Assembly (NCBI GenBank): GCA_030065815.1
Contig: JASJCU010000002.1
Coordinates: 1 to 64,000, forward strand
Reading direction: 5' to 3'
DNA from: Gammaproteobacteria bacterium
Lineage (GTDB): Bacteria; Pseudomonadota; Gammaproteobacteria; Chromatiales; Chromatiaceae
DNA length: 64,000 bases
Below, one piece after another: positions 34,752 to 43,647 of the stretch. A model generated the notes under the pieces. The model did not search any database. It was not told the DNA's origin and saw only the letters and a list, made by a program, of their open reading frames with translations. Each line of letters begins with the position of its first letter. The first letter of the stretch is position 1. The translations under genes and the position numbers were made by a program.

Positions 34752-35542
34752 CAGTCGTAGTCCTTGTCTTTCCAGGTGCGCAACGCGCGGAACACCGCGG
34801 CCCGATCGCTCAGCGACTGGCCGGCCCAGTCGCTGACCGCGGCGACGACGCCCGGCTGATCAGTACGCATGAAGGGGTTGGTGGCGAGTTCGTCGGCGAG
34901 CAGTGACGGCACGGTCGGCGCACCCTGCTCGCGGGCGGCACGGTCACGCGCGGTGCGGGCGAGCAGTGCCGCGCTGTCGGGCTCGACCCACGCGGCAAAA
35001 CCGAGATTGGCGAGCGTGTACTCGTGCGCACAGTAGATGCGCGTGGTTGGCGGCAGCGCGGCGATGCGGATCAGGGAGTCGCTGAGCTGTGCGAACGTGC
35101 CGCTGAATACCCGACCGCAGCCACCGGCGAACAGCGTGTCGCCGCAGAACAGCACACCGTCGCCGGCGTCGGCACTGTAGTACGCGATGTGGCCCTCGGT
35201 ATGGCCCGGCACGTCGATGACGTCAAACGTCATGTCGAGACCGTCGAGGGTCACCCGGTCACCGCCGCGCAGGCGCCTTTCGAGCGTGCGGATCGGCTCG
35301 CCGACCGGGCCGTGGACGACCGCGTCCGGCCACTCGGTCTTGAGACCGCGGATGCCGCCGACATGGTCGCCGTGCTTGTGCGTGATCAGGATCGCGTCGA
35401 GACGCAGGCCGGCGGCACGCAGACCGGCGATGACCGGGTCCTCGTCACCCGGGTCGACGACCGCACAGCCGCCGTAACCGGGGCGCGTCAGCAGCCAGAT
35501 GTAATTGTCGTCGAAGGCCGGGATGGGGCGGATATCGATCAC
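34751..35542 (-). CDS. gloB: hydroxyacylglutathione hydrolase (glyoxalase II)
   Basis: 263 residues. It is an MBL fold with THKHGDHVGG (variant of THxHxDH), VPGHTEGHIAYY, FCGDTLFAGGCGRVF and YCAHEYTLANL, followed by the glyoxalase II C-terminal helical domain with the KD.D tail (WKDKDYD). It hydrolyses S-lactoylglutathione in methylglyoxal detoxification. It overlaps hisI by four bases and abuts the dihydroorotase gene. Confidence 0.96.
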   Translation of the reverse strand: MIDIRPIPAFDDNYIWLLTRPGYGGCAVVDPGDEDPVIAGLRAAGLRLDAILITHKHGDHVGGIRGLKTEWPDAVVHGPVGEPIRTLERRLRGGDRVTLDGLDMTFDVIDVPGHTEGHIAYYSADAGDGVLFCGDTLFAGGCGRVFSGTFAQLSDSLIRIAALPPTTRIYCAHEYTLANLGFAAWVEPDSAALLARTARDRAAREQGAPTVPSLLADELATNPFMRTDQPGVVAAVSDWAGQSLSDRAAVFRALRTWKDKDYD

Positions 35543-35973
35543 GGGCGGTACAGCTCCGCCGGGTCGATCAATACCGCCTTGTCGACGGTCACGCGGTCGC
35601 CGTCGATGCGGTTGTAGAAACAGTCACGCCGCCCGGTATGACAGGCCGGCCCGGTCTGGTCGACCTTGAGCAACAGGGTGTCGCCGTCGCAGTCGAGGCG
35701 CAGCTCCCTGAGCATCTGCACCTGGCCCGACGACTCGCCCTTGCGCCATAGCGCCTGGCGCGAGCGCGACCAGTAGCAAACCCGGCCGGACGCCAGCGTC
35801 TCGTCGAGCGCGCGGCGGTTCATCCACGCCAGCATCAGCACCTCGCCGCTGTCATGCTGCTGGGCGATCGCCGGCAGCAGGCCGTCGGCGTTCCATGGCA
35901 GCGCGTCGAGCACGTCGGCGAGCGGCAGCGACGCCCCGGTCGGCAGGGCCTCGAGTTGCTTGAAAACGCCCAT
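35539..35973 (-). CDS. hisI: phosphoribosyl-AMP cyclohydrolase HisI
   Basis: 144 residues from the ATG at 35971-35973 with GGAG five bases upstream. Motifs are LMLAWMNRRALDETL, YWSRSRQALWRKGESSGQ, and CHTGRRDCFY with the zinc cysteines. It carries only the HisI domain (third histidine step), with no HisE fusion. It lies outside any his operon in this window and overlaps gloB, an unusual partner. The leader of about 20 residues before the conserved core is longer than in short HisI proteins. Confidence 0.95.
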   Translation of the reverse strand: MGVFKQLEALPTGASLPLADVLDALPWNADGLLPAIAQQHDSGEVLMLAWMNRRALDETLASGRVCYWSRSRQALWRKGESSGQVQMLRELRLDCDGDTLLLKVDQTGPACHTGRRDCFYNRIDGDRVTVDKAVLIDPAELYRP

Positions 35974-36096
35974 TGGATCTCCGTCGAGATGCGGTGTCTG
36001 GTAACGATGATAACCCAGGCGCGCTGCCGTTTCGGCGTGTCCGCGGGTCGCGAAATCGCAGTAAACTGGCTGCGCGCGGCCCCGCGCGGAGGACCC

Positions 36097-36420
36097 ATGC
36101 ACATCTACCGCGTCTCGTTTCACAACAACGGCAAGCTCTACCAGCTGCACGCGCGACAGGTCGCGTCGGCAACGCTGTACGGCTTCATCGAGGTCAGCGA
36201 GCTGCTGTTCGGCGAGCACACGTCGGTCGTCATCGATCCGGCCGAGGAGCGCCTCAAGGGCGAGTTCGACGGCGTGCAGCGCCTGCTGCTGCCGATGCAT
36301 GCCGTCGTGCGCATCGAGCAGGTCGAGCGCCGCGGCCAGAACAAGATCCTCGACCTCGACGGCAGCGTCAGCAACATCACGCCGTTCCCGATGCCCCCTT
36401 CGGACCGCAGCGGCGGCTAG
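36097..36420 (+). CDS. DUF1820 family protein
   Basis: 107 residues from ATG 36097 with GGAGGA upstream. The sequence IYRVSFHNNGKLYQLHARQV, LYGFIEVSELLFGE, VVIDPAEERLKGEFDGVQR and PMHAVVRIEQVE is the DUF1820 pattern almost end to end. It is a cytoplasmic protein of unknown role, common in Gammaproteobacteria. It is divergent from hisI, and the PDC-sensor gene follows 20 bases downstream on the same strand. Confidence 0.92.
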   Translation: MHIYRVSFHNNGKLYQLHARQVASATLYGFIEVSELLFGEHTSVVIDPAEERLKGEFDGVQRLLLPMHAVVRIEQVERRGQNKILDLDGSVSNITPFPMPPSDRSGG

Positions 36421-36440
36421 CGGCAAGGCACCGCCGCGCC

Positions 36441-37397
36441 ATGGACATCGACAACGACACGCCGCTGAAACAGCGCATCGTGCGCCAGCGGGCGACGCTG
36501 TACAACATGCTGATCGACCCGATGAAGCGCGCCGCGCGGCGCTGCAGCAAGGTCTGGGACGACCGCCCGACGCTCGACCACATGCTGCTCGACTCGATCC
36601 CTAAGGTACCCTACGTGACCTACCTGTACGCCCTCGATCCGAACGGACGGCAGATCAGCAGCAACGCCGCCGCCGGCGGCCTGATCGAGCAGGACTTCGG
36701 CCGCGACCGCTCGCAACGGCCGTATCTGCAGAAGCTGTCGGCGACGCGCGACATGACGCTGTCGGAGGCCTACATCAGCCTGCGCGCCGAGCGCCCGTCG
36801 GTCACCGCGATCCAGCGCGTCCACCGCAACGACGCGCTGATCGGCTACCTCGGCGGCGACTTCGACCTGCGCGGCCTGCCGATCACCAAGGAGCTGTATT
36901 CCGAGCCGACGCGTTGGCGCCAGCTCAAGGGCGATCCGGCGATCCGCGGCCACGTGTTCGAGCAGTGCCGGATCCAGAGCCGCATGGACGAGTACATCGG
37001 CGAGATCCTGCCGACGCTCGAGGAACTGGTCATCGAGAGCGGCGTGTTCCATTTGAAGATCCATTTCTCGAGCAGCCGGGCGACGATCTGGCAGGTCGAC
37101 GACCCGTACCGCTACCAGCTGCTCGAGTTCGACGACCTGGTCGATCCCGACGTCTGCCTGGCGTTTCCGCACCGCCCCTACCCCGACGAGGCGATCGTGC
37201 CGCGCGAGCAGATCCGGCCGATCTTCGACACCTTCCGCCACCTGCGCTTCGCCGACGACACGATCTACCTGCGTTCGGGCTCGGTCAACGTGTTCAACGG
37301 CATGGTCGGCCTGAACTTCTCGTGCGACGGCTCGCACTACATCCCGGCCGACCAGTTCCTGGCGCGCGACTCGGAGTTCTGGGAGGGGATTGGGTGA
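36441..37397 (+). CDS. PDC (Cache-like) sensor domain protein
   Basis: 318 residues with no signal peptide or membrane helix. The N-terminal half resembles a PDC/dCache ligand-binding fold (YVTYLYALDPNGRQISSNA, DRSQRPYL, LSEAYISLRAERPSVTAIQ, GYLGGDFDLRGLP). The C-terminal half is conserved-looking (FHLKIHFSSSRATIWQVDDPYRYQLLEF, then LNFSCDGSHYIPADQFLARDSEFW). A soluble PDC domain without an output module is unusual. It forms a two-gene unit with DUF1820. Confidence 0.75.
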   Translation: MDIDNDTPLKQRIVRQRATLYNMLIDPMKRAARRCSKVWDDRPTLDHMLLDSIPKVPYVTYLYALDPNGRQISSNAAAGGLIEQDFGRDRSQRPYLQKLSATRDMTLSEAYISLRAERPSVTAIQRVHRNDALIGYLGGDFDLRGLPITKELYSEPTRWRQLKGDPAIRGHVFEQCRIQSRMDEYIGEILPTLEELVIESGVFHLKIHFSSSRATIWQVDDPYRYQLLEFDDLVDPDVCLAFPHRPYPDEAIVPREQIRPIFDTFRHLRFADDTIYLRSGSVNVFNGMVGLNFSCDGSHYIPADQFLARDSEFWEGIG

Positions 37398-37407
37398 TTA
37401 GGACCGA

Positions 37408-37452
37408 GGGCCAAGGGCCAAGGGCCAAGGGCCAAGGGCCAAGGGCCAAGGG
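37408..37452. repeat. 7-bp tandem repeat (GGGCCAA x6)
   Basis: Six exact GGGCCAA units plus GGG, starting 11 bases after the PDC gene stop. Such heptad runs are prone to slippage and to copy-number variation. It lies in the 175-base spacer before bolA. Confidence 0.95.
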
Positions 37453-37572
37453 AAGCGTAGCGCGGCGGATGGCGTCGGCAAATCCCTCGGCTGCTGCCGG
37501 TTTATACGCTGGCAGTGACAGCAGAAACTTCGGGCTTTACCGCGCCGCCGCCCGGCGCATGGAAGACAGCAC

Positions 37573-37887
37573 ATGCAGATGCAACAACAGATCGAGCAGC
37601 GCCTGCGCGACAGCTTCGCGCCGCTGCACCTCGAGGTCGACAACGAGAGCCACATGCACAATGTGCCGGAGGGCTCGGAATCACACTTCCGCGTCGTCGT
37701 CGTCAGCGCACAGTTCGACGGCAAGGCGCTGCTGCAGCGCCATCGCGCCGTCAACGGCGTGCTCGCCGAGCAGCTCGCCGGCGGTATCCATGCGCTGGCG
37801 CTGCATACGATGACGCCGGAGGAGTGGTTCGCGAAGGGCGGCGACGCCCCGGCGTCGCCGCCATGCCTGGGCGGGGACAAGTCGTGA
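37573..37887 (+). CDS. bolA: BolA family protein
   Basis: 104 residues. MQQQIEQRLRDSFAPLHLEVDNESHMHNVPEGSESHFRVVVVS carries the BolA histidine-rich loop, and RHRAVNGVLAEQLAGGIHALALHTMTPEEW is its helix-turn core with the conserved invariant His. BolA proteins partner with CGFS-type glutaredoxins in iron-sulfur trafficking and also act as morphogenes. Here the next gene is a CPFC-type glutaredoxin, overlapping by GTGA. Confidence 0.95.
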   Translation: MQMQQQIEQRLRDSFAPLHLEVDNESHMHNVPEGSESHFRVVVVSAQFDGKALLQRHRAVNGVLAEQLAGGIHALALHTMTPEEWFAKGGDAPASPPCLGGDKS

Positions 37888-38276
37888 TCATGCGGATCAT
37901 CCGCTGGCCGATCGGCCAGCTCATCCTGCTCGCCGACGCGCTGACCGCGCCGCGCCCGCCGCAGCGTGCGCCCGAGGCGCAGGCACGGATCGACGCCGTG
38001 ACCCGCGGGCTCGCGCTGTACCAGTTCAAGACCTGCCCGTTCTGCGTCAAGGCGCGGCGCGCGATGCGCCGACTCGGCGTCACGATCGAGCTGCGTGACG
38101 CCCGCAGCGATCCGCGCTGGCGCGAGCAGCTGATCGCCGAGGGCGGCAAGCTGCAGGTGCCGTGCCTGCGCATCCCGCAGGCCGACGGCGACGCGCGCTG
38201 GCTCTACGAATCTGACGCGATCGTCGCCTACCTCGAGGCCGTGGTCGCCGACAGCCGCGTCGCCGACGCCGCCTGA
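37884..38276 (+). CDS. glutaredoxin-domain protein with hydrophobic N-terminal extension
   Basis: 130 residues from GTG 37884 (ATG 37890 is also possible). Residues 1-45 form an extension with WPIGQLILLADALTAP. The glutaredoxin domain follows with YQFKTCPFCVKARRAMRRLG, the cis-proline motif QVPCLRI and LYESDAIVAYLE. The active site CPFC is dithiol. It overlaps bolA, which suggests a functional pair, but it is not the CGFS type that usually binds BolA. Confidence 0.9.
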   Translation: MIMRIIRWPIGQLILLADALTAPRPPQRAPEAQARIDAVTRGLALYQFKTCPFCVKARRAMRRLGVTIELRDARSDPRWREQLIAEGGKLQVPCLRIPQADGDARWLYESDAIVAYLEAVVADSRVADAA

Positions 38277-38471
38277 GCAGCGGCCGCCGGCGCGCCCCCA
38301 TCCAGCCCTTACCCGTCTTGCGGGCGCTGCGTGCCATCGGCCACGGCTTCTGCGGCACGCGCTTGGCGACGCAGCCGGCACGCGGCACGACAGACACGCC
38401 AGAATCCGCGCTGGGACCCGCTCCCCGACCGCCGCGACCCGCACAGGTGCCGCGCCCCCACCAGACCTGTC

Positions 38472-38808
38472 ATGGCTGACCCGCAAGCCATCGGCGCCCT
38501 GTCGCGCATCCACGAACTGCTGCTGCAACTGATCGAGTCGCTGCCGGCGCGCGACGGCCGACGGCGCTTCGTCGCCGGCGTGGCTGCCCGGACGCGCGGT
38601 CTACGTCGAGCTGCACCGGCTGCGCGGCAGCGCCATGCAGGACGACGACCTTGCCGCGCGTGTCCGTCACCTGTTCGGCGACGACCGCCTGCCGGTGGCC
38701 GACCCGGCGCTGGAGCCCAGTCTCGGCGCCGCCGACCGTGTCGCATTGCGCAACGGCTGCCTGCACACCCAGCCGAGCCTGCGCCGCACGACCTTCCGCC
38801 ACCAGTGA
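38472..38808 (+). pseudogene. small gene with an apparent frameshift
   Basis: From ATG 38472 one frame gives MADPQAIGALSRIHELLLQL and so on for about 36 residues, then turns arginine/alanine-rich. The next frame reads LPGRAVYVELHRLRGSAMQD and continues naturally to the TGA at 38806-38808. The span is 337 bases, one more than a multiple of three. A product of about 112 residues is expected if the shift near 38580 is corrected. The family is not recognised. Confidence 0.5.
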
Positions 38809-38839
38809 CGCCGACGCGGCGCGTCGTCGTTGCCGTCGC

Positions 38840-39520
38840 TCAGCGCAGCACCTGCAGCAGGCGGATCTCGAAGATCAGGGCCTCGTTGGGGCCGATGTCG
38901 CTGCCGGCACCGCGCTCACCGTAGGCCAGCGCACTGGGCAGGAAGACCTGCCAATGGTCGCCGACGCGCATGTTGGAGATCGCCTCGCGAAACCCGGGGA
39001 CGACGCCGGACAGCGGGAAATCGGCCGGTTCGCCGCGCTCGACCGAGCTGTCGAACACGCTGCCATCGATACGCGTGCCGTGATAGTGCACGCGCACCCG
39101 GTCCTGTGCGGTTGGCTGTTCACCGTCGCCCGAGGCCAACGCACGGTATTGCAGGCCGCTCGGCAGCACGACGACATCCGGTTTGCCGGCGTTCGCCGCG
39201 AGGAACGCCTGGCCGGCCTCGAGGTTGGCCTGGGCCTGTTGCGCGCGCTGCTCGGTGAACTGGCGCTGCTGCGCGACCACGGCGTCGCGCATCTCGGCAT
39301 CGCTGAGGCGCAGTGCCCGACCGCTCATGACATCGTCGATCGCCGTGGCGAAGGCCTGGCTGTCGAGGCGCTCGATGCCCTGCTCCTTGAGCATCTGGCC
39401 GAGGCGCACACCCATCGTGTAGCTGTAGCGCTCGGAGACGCTCAGCGGCGACACGTCGGCCGCGTCCGCGGACACCACCCAGAGGCCCAGCAACGAGGCG
39501 AAGAAAGCGCGTTTTTGCAT
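38840..39520 (-). CDS. FkpA/Mip-like FKBP peptidyl-prolyl isomerase
   Basis: 226 residues. A signal peptide (ASLLGLWVVSADA) is followed by an N-terminal helical dimerisation region (YTMGVRLGQMLKEQGIE...QRAQQAQANLEAGQAFLAANAGK) and the FKBP domain (VHYHGTRIDGSVFDSSVERG, GFREAISNMRVGD, YGERGAGSDIGPNEALIFEIRLL). This is the layout of FkpA/Mip periplasmic chaperones. One of three FKBPs in the window. Confidence 0.93.
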   Translation of the reverse strand: MQKRAFFASLLGLWVVSADAADVSPLSVSERYSYTMGVRLGQMLKEQGIERLDSQAFATAIDDVMSGRALRLSDAEMRDAVVAQQRQFTEQRAQQAQANLEAGQAFLAANAGKPDVVVLPSGLQYRALASGDGEQPTAQDRVRVHYHGTRIDGSVFDSSVERGEPADFPLSGVVPGFREAISNMRVGDHWQVFLPSALAYGERGAGSDIGPNEALIFEIRLLQVLR

Positions 39521-39671
39521 GATTTATCATCCAGTTGGGGAAACCGGCTCCCAGTATCGGAAATCTGACCCTGAAACCGGCAACGTACTTCACAGATTGC
39601 ACCGCGCGCTATCAATGCGCCGCGGCGGCTGTCGATAATACAGGCAACGGCGCAGTACGCGGACGCAGCAG

Positions 39672-39899
39672 ATGATCGGCAAACTCGGCAACACGGCCCT
39701 CCAGGGCATCCAGCGCAGCACGCAGGGCATGGCGCGCAGTGCCGTGGAGATCGCGCGCGCGTCCCAGCCCGGCGATCAGCAGAACATGACCCGCGCCCTG
39801 GTCGAACTAAAGCAGCACGAACACGCCGCGAAGGCCAACATCAAGACCCTGGCCGTCGCCGACCGCCTGCTCGGCTCGCTGCTCGACGTCAAGGCCTGA
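39672..39899 (+). CDS. 75-residue protein resembling the C-terminal segment of flagellar rod/hook proteins
   Basis: The sequence IQRSTQGMARSAVEIARAS is followed by NMTRALVELKQHEHAAKANIKTLAVADRLLGSLLDVKA. That pattern (N-x4-A-L-V-x-L-K-Q...A...T.D.LLG.LLD..) is the C-terminal helix of axial flagellar proteins such as FlgE/FlgG, here as a stand-alone mini-protein. No flagellar genes are nearby. A GATAAT -10-like box lies about 33 bases upstream. The role is unknown. Confidence 0.65.
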   Translation: MIGKLGNTALQGIQRSTQGMARSAVEIARASQPGDQQNMTRALVELKQHEHAAKANIKTLAVADRLLGSLLDVKA

Positions 39900-39918
39900 G
39901 CGGCGATCGCCGCGCGTA

Positions 39919-40761
39919 TCAGGCGGCCGCGAAACGCATCGAGAAATCCGTCGCCCGCACGTTCTTCGTCAACTCCCCGACCGAGATGAAGTCGACACCG
40001 GTCCGGGCGATCGCGGCGACGCTGTGCAGACTGACGCCGCCCGAGGCCTCGAGCGCCGCCCGCCCGGCGGTCCGTAGCACCGCCTCGCGCAGCCGCGCGT
40101 TGTCGAAATTGTCGAGCAGGATTCGGTTCGCGCCGGCGGCCAGCGCCTGATCGAGCTCGTCGATGTCCTCGACCTCGACCTCGACCGTCACGCCGTCGCC
40201 GGCCAGCCGCCGCGCCGCCCCGAGCGCCGCGGCGATCGAACCGGCCGCCTGGATATGGTTTTCCTTGATCAGGATCGCGTCGTACAGGCCGACCCGGTGG
40301 TTGCTGGCACCGCCGCAGCGCACGGCGTATTTCTGCGCCAGGCGCAGGCCGGGGACGGTCTTGCGGGTGTCGAGGATGGTCGCGCCGCTGCCGGCCACGG
40401 CGGTGACATAGGCCTGCGCCAGCGACGCGGTGCCGGACAGCGTCTGCAGGAAGTTCAGCGCGGTGCGTTCGCCGCTGAGCAGCGCGCGCGCCGGACCATG
40501 GACGTCGCAGACCACGTCATCGCGATCGAGTTGATCGCCGTCGTGTGCCGACCAGTCGACCGTGATCGCCGGATCGAGCTCGCGGAACACGGCATCGAAC
40601 CAGTCGCAGCCGCACAGCACCGCCGCCTCGCGGACCACGACCTGTGCATGCGCCGCCGCCGCGGCCGGCACCAGCGCCGCGGTCAGGTCGCCGCTGCCGA
40701 TGTCCTCGGCCAGCGCCGTGCGCACCTGGCGGGCGACGAGTTCGCGATCGGGGTGCGGCAC
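39919..40761 (-). CDS. nadC: nicotinate-nucleotide pyrophosphorylase (quinolinate phosphoribosyltransferase)
   Basis: 280 residues. ALAEDIGSGDLTAALVP, GERTALNFLQTLSGTA, DTRKTVPGLRLAQKYAVRCGG, LIKENH, VEVEVEDIDEL and LDNFD are the standard NadC blocks with the quinolinate and PRPP-binding Arg/Lys/His residues. It makes nicotinate mononucleotide in de novo NAD synthesis. It lies 47 bases downstream of an FKBP gene on the same strand. Confidence 0.97.
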   Translation of the reverse strand: MPHPDRELVARQVRTALAEDIGSGDLTAALVPAAAAAHAQVVVREAAVLCGCDWFDAVFRELDPAITVDWSAHDGDQLDRDDVVCDVHGPARALLSGERTALNFLQTLSGTASLAQAYVTAVAGSGATILDTRKTVPGLRLAQKYAVRCGGASNHRVGLYDAILIKENHIQAAGSIAAALGAARRLAGDGVTVEVEVEDIDELDQALAAGANRILLDNFDNARLREAVLRTAGRAALEASGGVSLHSVAAIARTGVDFISVGELTKNVRATDFSMRFAAA

Positions 40762-40808
40762 GTGCGGTTGCGCAGCGGGTCAGTCGATCGGACCAGGCGA
40801 CGTCGCGC

Positions 40809-41153
40809 TCAGCGGATGTCGAGCAGTTCGACCTCGAACACCAGCGTCGCATTCGGCGGGATCACGCCACCGGCGCCCTGCGCGCCGTAACCGAGCTGCG
40901 GTGGGATCGTCAGCTTGCGCTTGCCGCCGACCTTCATGCCCGCGACGCCCTCGTCCCAGCCGCGGATCACCATGCCGCGACCGAGGGCGAAATCGAACGG
41001 CTGGTTGCGGTCGACGCTGGAATCGAACTTGCTGCCGTCGGTCAGCCAGCCGGTGTAGTGCACGACCACCTGCTGCCCCGCGGCAGCGACGGCGCCGTCG
41101 CCGTCGACGAGGTCTTCGTACTTGAGTCCGGAATCGGTGATCTGCTCTGCCAT
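40809..41153 (-). CDS. small cytoplasmic FKBP peptidyl-prolyl isomerase
   Basis: 114 residues from the ATG at 41151-41153; the track start is 38 codons earlier and not supported. It is a single FKBP domain: [69 protein letters not shown], and [10 protein letters not shown]. All ligand-pocket aromatic residues appear present. No signal peptide. Same strand as nadC. Confidence 0.95.
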   Translation of the reverse strand: MAEQITDSGLKYEDLVDGDGAVAAAGQQVVVHYTGWLTDGSKFDSSVDRNQPFDFALGRGMVIRGWDEGVAGMKVGGKRKLTIPPQLGYGAQGAGGVIPPNATLVFEVELLDIR

Positions 41154-41376
41154 CGCTGCCCCCTGTCGTTGTGCATGGCGCGCACACGGACCATGACGGG
41201 TCCGCGGCGGCGCCCCGGATTCTAGCCGAATCGCCGCGCAGCTGCGCGCGCCGTCGGGGCAGGCCATCGCGGCCGCGATAACGTCGGATCATCGCACTGC
41301 CGCGGGTGTTGGCGGGCGCCGACGGCAGGCGCGCAGCGCTGCCGCTTGCCGGCGCGTCGAACGGGTCGGGAATCGG

Positions 41377-43647
41377 TCAGGCGGGCTGGGTGTCGCCGCC
41401 GGTGTCTTTGAGCGCGCCGAGCATTGCGCTCAGTGCGCGGTCCATCAGCGGCGTGTTGAGGTCGTCGAGGACGCGCGCGCGGCCGTCACGGAACAGCGCG
41501 GCGAGTTCGAGCAGCGTCATCTCGGCGACCTTCATGCCCTTGCGGTTGACGAAGATGCAGTTGCTCGTCACCTCGCTGCGCCACGACAGCTTACCGCGCA
41601 CCCAGCTGTCGTCGCTGCCGCGCCATTCGATCCATTTGCCGACGACCATCGCACGCGCGGTGTCGGTGTGCGCGTCCTCGATGACCTCCTGCTCGTCGTC
41701 GATGCCGCGCAGCACCGAATCGGGGATCACCTCCTCGAGCAGCGAGCTGTCGCCGGCGTCACTCTCGCCGCGCAGTGCCGCGATGTGGCAGGTCTGCAGG
41801 TCCTTGAACAGCTGACCGGCACGATGCTGGTCGAACGAGATGTTGTTGAGGCCGTCGCGCAGCTTCTTCAACAGGTCCGGGATGGCCTTGAGCAGCTTCT
41901 GCCGCTCGGGCTGCTCGATCTTCGGCTGCACGCTCCAGATCAGTTCCTCGACCGCGTCGAAGGCGTGCTTCCACGCGACGCTCTCCTCGCCCTCGCGCAG
42001 GTAGGCGAGCAGCATCACGTCATGCCAGCCCTCGCGCAGGATGTTGACGACCGCGGTCGGCAGGTCGGGGTTGGCGACGCGGAAATCGTTGAGTACCTCG
42101 GCGACGCGGCGGCGCGCGATCAGCAGCTGTTCCTGGCCACGCGTGACCTGGTTGATGCGTTCCTCGGCGACCTCGGCGCCGCGCGCCTCGCGCTCGACGA
42201 AGTTGGCGAACTCGTCGTACAGCTGCGCGAACAGCCCGACGTCATCGCTGAACTCGCCGAGGATGCGCGTGACGATGGTCTCGATGCGGCCGTACAGCGA
42301 CTTGGCCGAACGGTCGCCGTCGTCGACCCAGGCCATGCCCGCCTTGGCCAGTGCGTTGAGCAGGCGGCGCGCCGGGTGCTGCTTGTTGCTGAAGAAGCTG
42401 CGGTCGATCACGGCGACCTTGAGCATCGGGATCTGCAGGCGGCCGAGCAGTGCCTTCATCGCCTCCGGCACGTTGCTGTCGTCGAGAATGAACTCGAACA
42501 GCATGCCGACGACATCGATCAGGTCCTGGTCGACCTGCTGCAGGCGCTTGGCCGGGGCGTCGGCCGAACCCATCTCGAGCTGGCGACCGAGGTTGACCAG
42601 CATCTCGCCCTGCAGCTGCTCGATCTCGGCGCGGCTGACCGGCGCCTCGACCGAGGCCTCGCGCTGCAGCCCGTGCAGCGCGTTGAGCAGTTCATTGGAC
42701 GCGACCACGGGCAGGTGCGCGTACTCGGCGCCAGGGCCGCCCGGCAGGTAGCTGGAGTGAAGGTTGGCCGCACCGTGCCCGCGGCGTACCGACAGCAGCT
42801 GGCCGAGCAGGCCGAGGATCTGCTCCTGGCTGACCTCGTCGGCGATCGTCGCGGCGCCGCCGACGTCGACGCTCGGCGGCGGCTCGCTCGGCGCGCCCTC
42901 CTGCCGGGCACGCTGCACCGACGGGGCCACCGGGTTGCGGCGCACGCGTTGCACGATCTTCGGCAGTACCCCGGCCTCGACCAGGGTGTCGTTGAGTTCG
43001 TCGTAGAGGCCGCCGACGTAACCCATCACGTAGCGGTCGAACAGCTTGAATACGACCAGCCGGACCCCGAGCTCGCCGGCCCACTGGCGCATCGCGTCGC
43101 GGAAGCCGTCGGCCATCACGTACGGTCCGACCGGGTTCTGGCGGGTCGTCAGATCGGGGATGCCGACCATCTGCGCGAAGCGCATGTTCAGTGCGAACAG
43201 TTCGCGGTGGTAGCGGTTCTCGGCCTTCGACACCATGCCGCTGACCGCGAGGTTCTCCTCGAGTTCGTCGTTGTCGACCAGGCTCAGTTCGTCGTCGACG
43301 GCGGCCTCGGCGTCGGTTTCGCCGCCGGTCACCTGCGGATGCAGCCAGAACTTATCGAAGGTCTCGAGGTGGCCGTTGAGGAACGCCTGGTCGATCGCGT
43401 CGCGCAGCTTGCGCAGTTCGCGCATCGCGTCGAAGTAACGGGTCTGCAGGACGTCACTGGCGGACTTGTCGGCGAGCTGGTAGAGCTCGTCGTCGACGTG
43501 CTCGAACAGCTCCTGCATCAGGCGCGGCAGCGTGTCGGCGAGGTGGCGCCGGCAGCGCGAGACCAGTTCGTGCGTGCGCGCGTCAGCGACCCGCCTGCGG
43601 CCGCCGCCCAGGTTCTGGTCAAAAGAAACCACGTTATCGCGCGCCAT
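41377..43647 (-). CDS. DUF1631 family protein
   Basis: 756 residues, almost wholly alpha-helical. The N-terminal LVSRCRRHLADTLPRLMQELFEHVDDELYQLADKSAS and the C-terminal WIEWRGSDDSWVRGKLSWRSEVTSNCIFVNRKGMKVAEMT are DUF1631 hallmarks. The C-terminal piece resembles a PilZ-like beta-barrel with a conserved shell, so c-di-GMP binding is conceivable, but the RxxxR...DxSxxG signature is not obvious. Cytoplasmic, role unknown. Confidence 0.9.
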   Translation of the reverse strand: MARDNVVSFDQNLGGGRRRVADARTHELVSRCRRHLADTLPRLMQELFEHVDDELYQLADKSASDVLQTRYFDAMRELRKLRDAIDQAFLNGHLETFDKFWLHPQVTGGETDAEAAVDDELSLVDNDELEENLAVSGMVSKAENRYHRELFALNMRFAQMVGIPDLTTRQNPVGPYVMADGFRDAMRQWAGELGVRLVVFKLFDRYVMGYVGGLYDELNDTLVEAGVLPKIVQRVRRNPVAPSVQRARQEGAPSEPPPSVDVGGAATIADEVSQEQILGLLGQLLSVRRGHGAANLHSSYLPGGPGAEYAHLPVVASNELLNALHGLQREASVEAPVSRAEIEQLQGEMLVNLGRQLEMGSADAPAKRLQQVDQDLIDVVGMLFEFILDDSNVPEAMKALLGRLQIPMLKVAVIDRSFFSNKQHPARRLLNALAKAGMAWVDDGDRSAKSLYGRIETIVTRILGEFSDDVGLFAQLYDEFANFVEREARGAEVAEERINQVTRGQEQLLIARRRVAEVLNDFRVANPDLPTAVVNILREGWHDVMLLAYLREGEESVAWKHAFDAVEELIWSVQPKIEQPERQKLLKAIPDLLKKLRDGLNNISFDQHRAGQLFKDLQTCHIAALRGESDAGDSSLLEEVIPDSVLRGIDDEQEVIEDAHTDTARAMVVGKWIEWRGSDDSWVRGKLSWRSEVTSNCIFVNRKGMKVAEMTLLELAALFRDGRARVLDDLNTPLMDRALSAMLGALKDTGGDTQPA

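Noticed and set aside
37408-37452. Possible CRISPR-like array
   Set aside because: Units are 7 bp with no spacers; it is a simple tandem repeat. No CRISPR array or cas gene was seen in the window.
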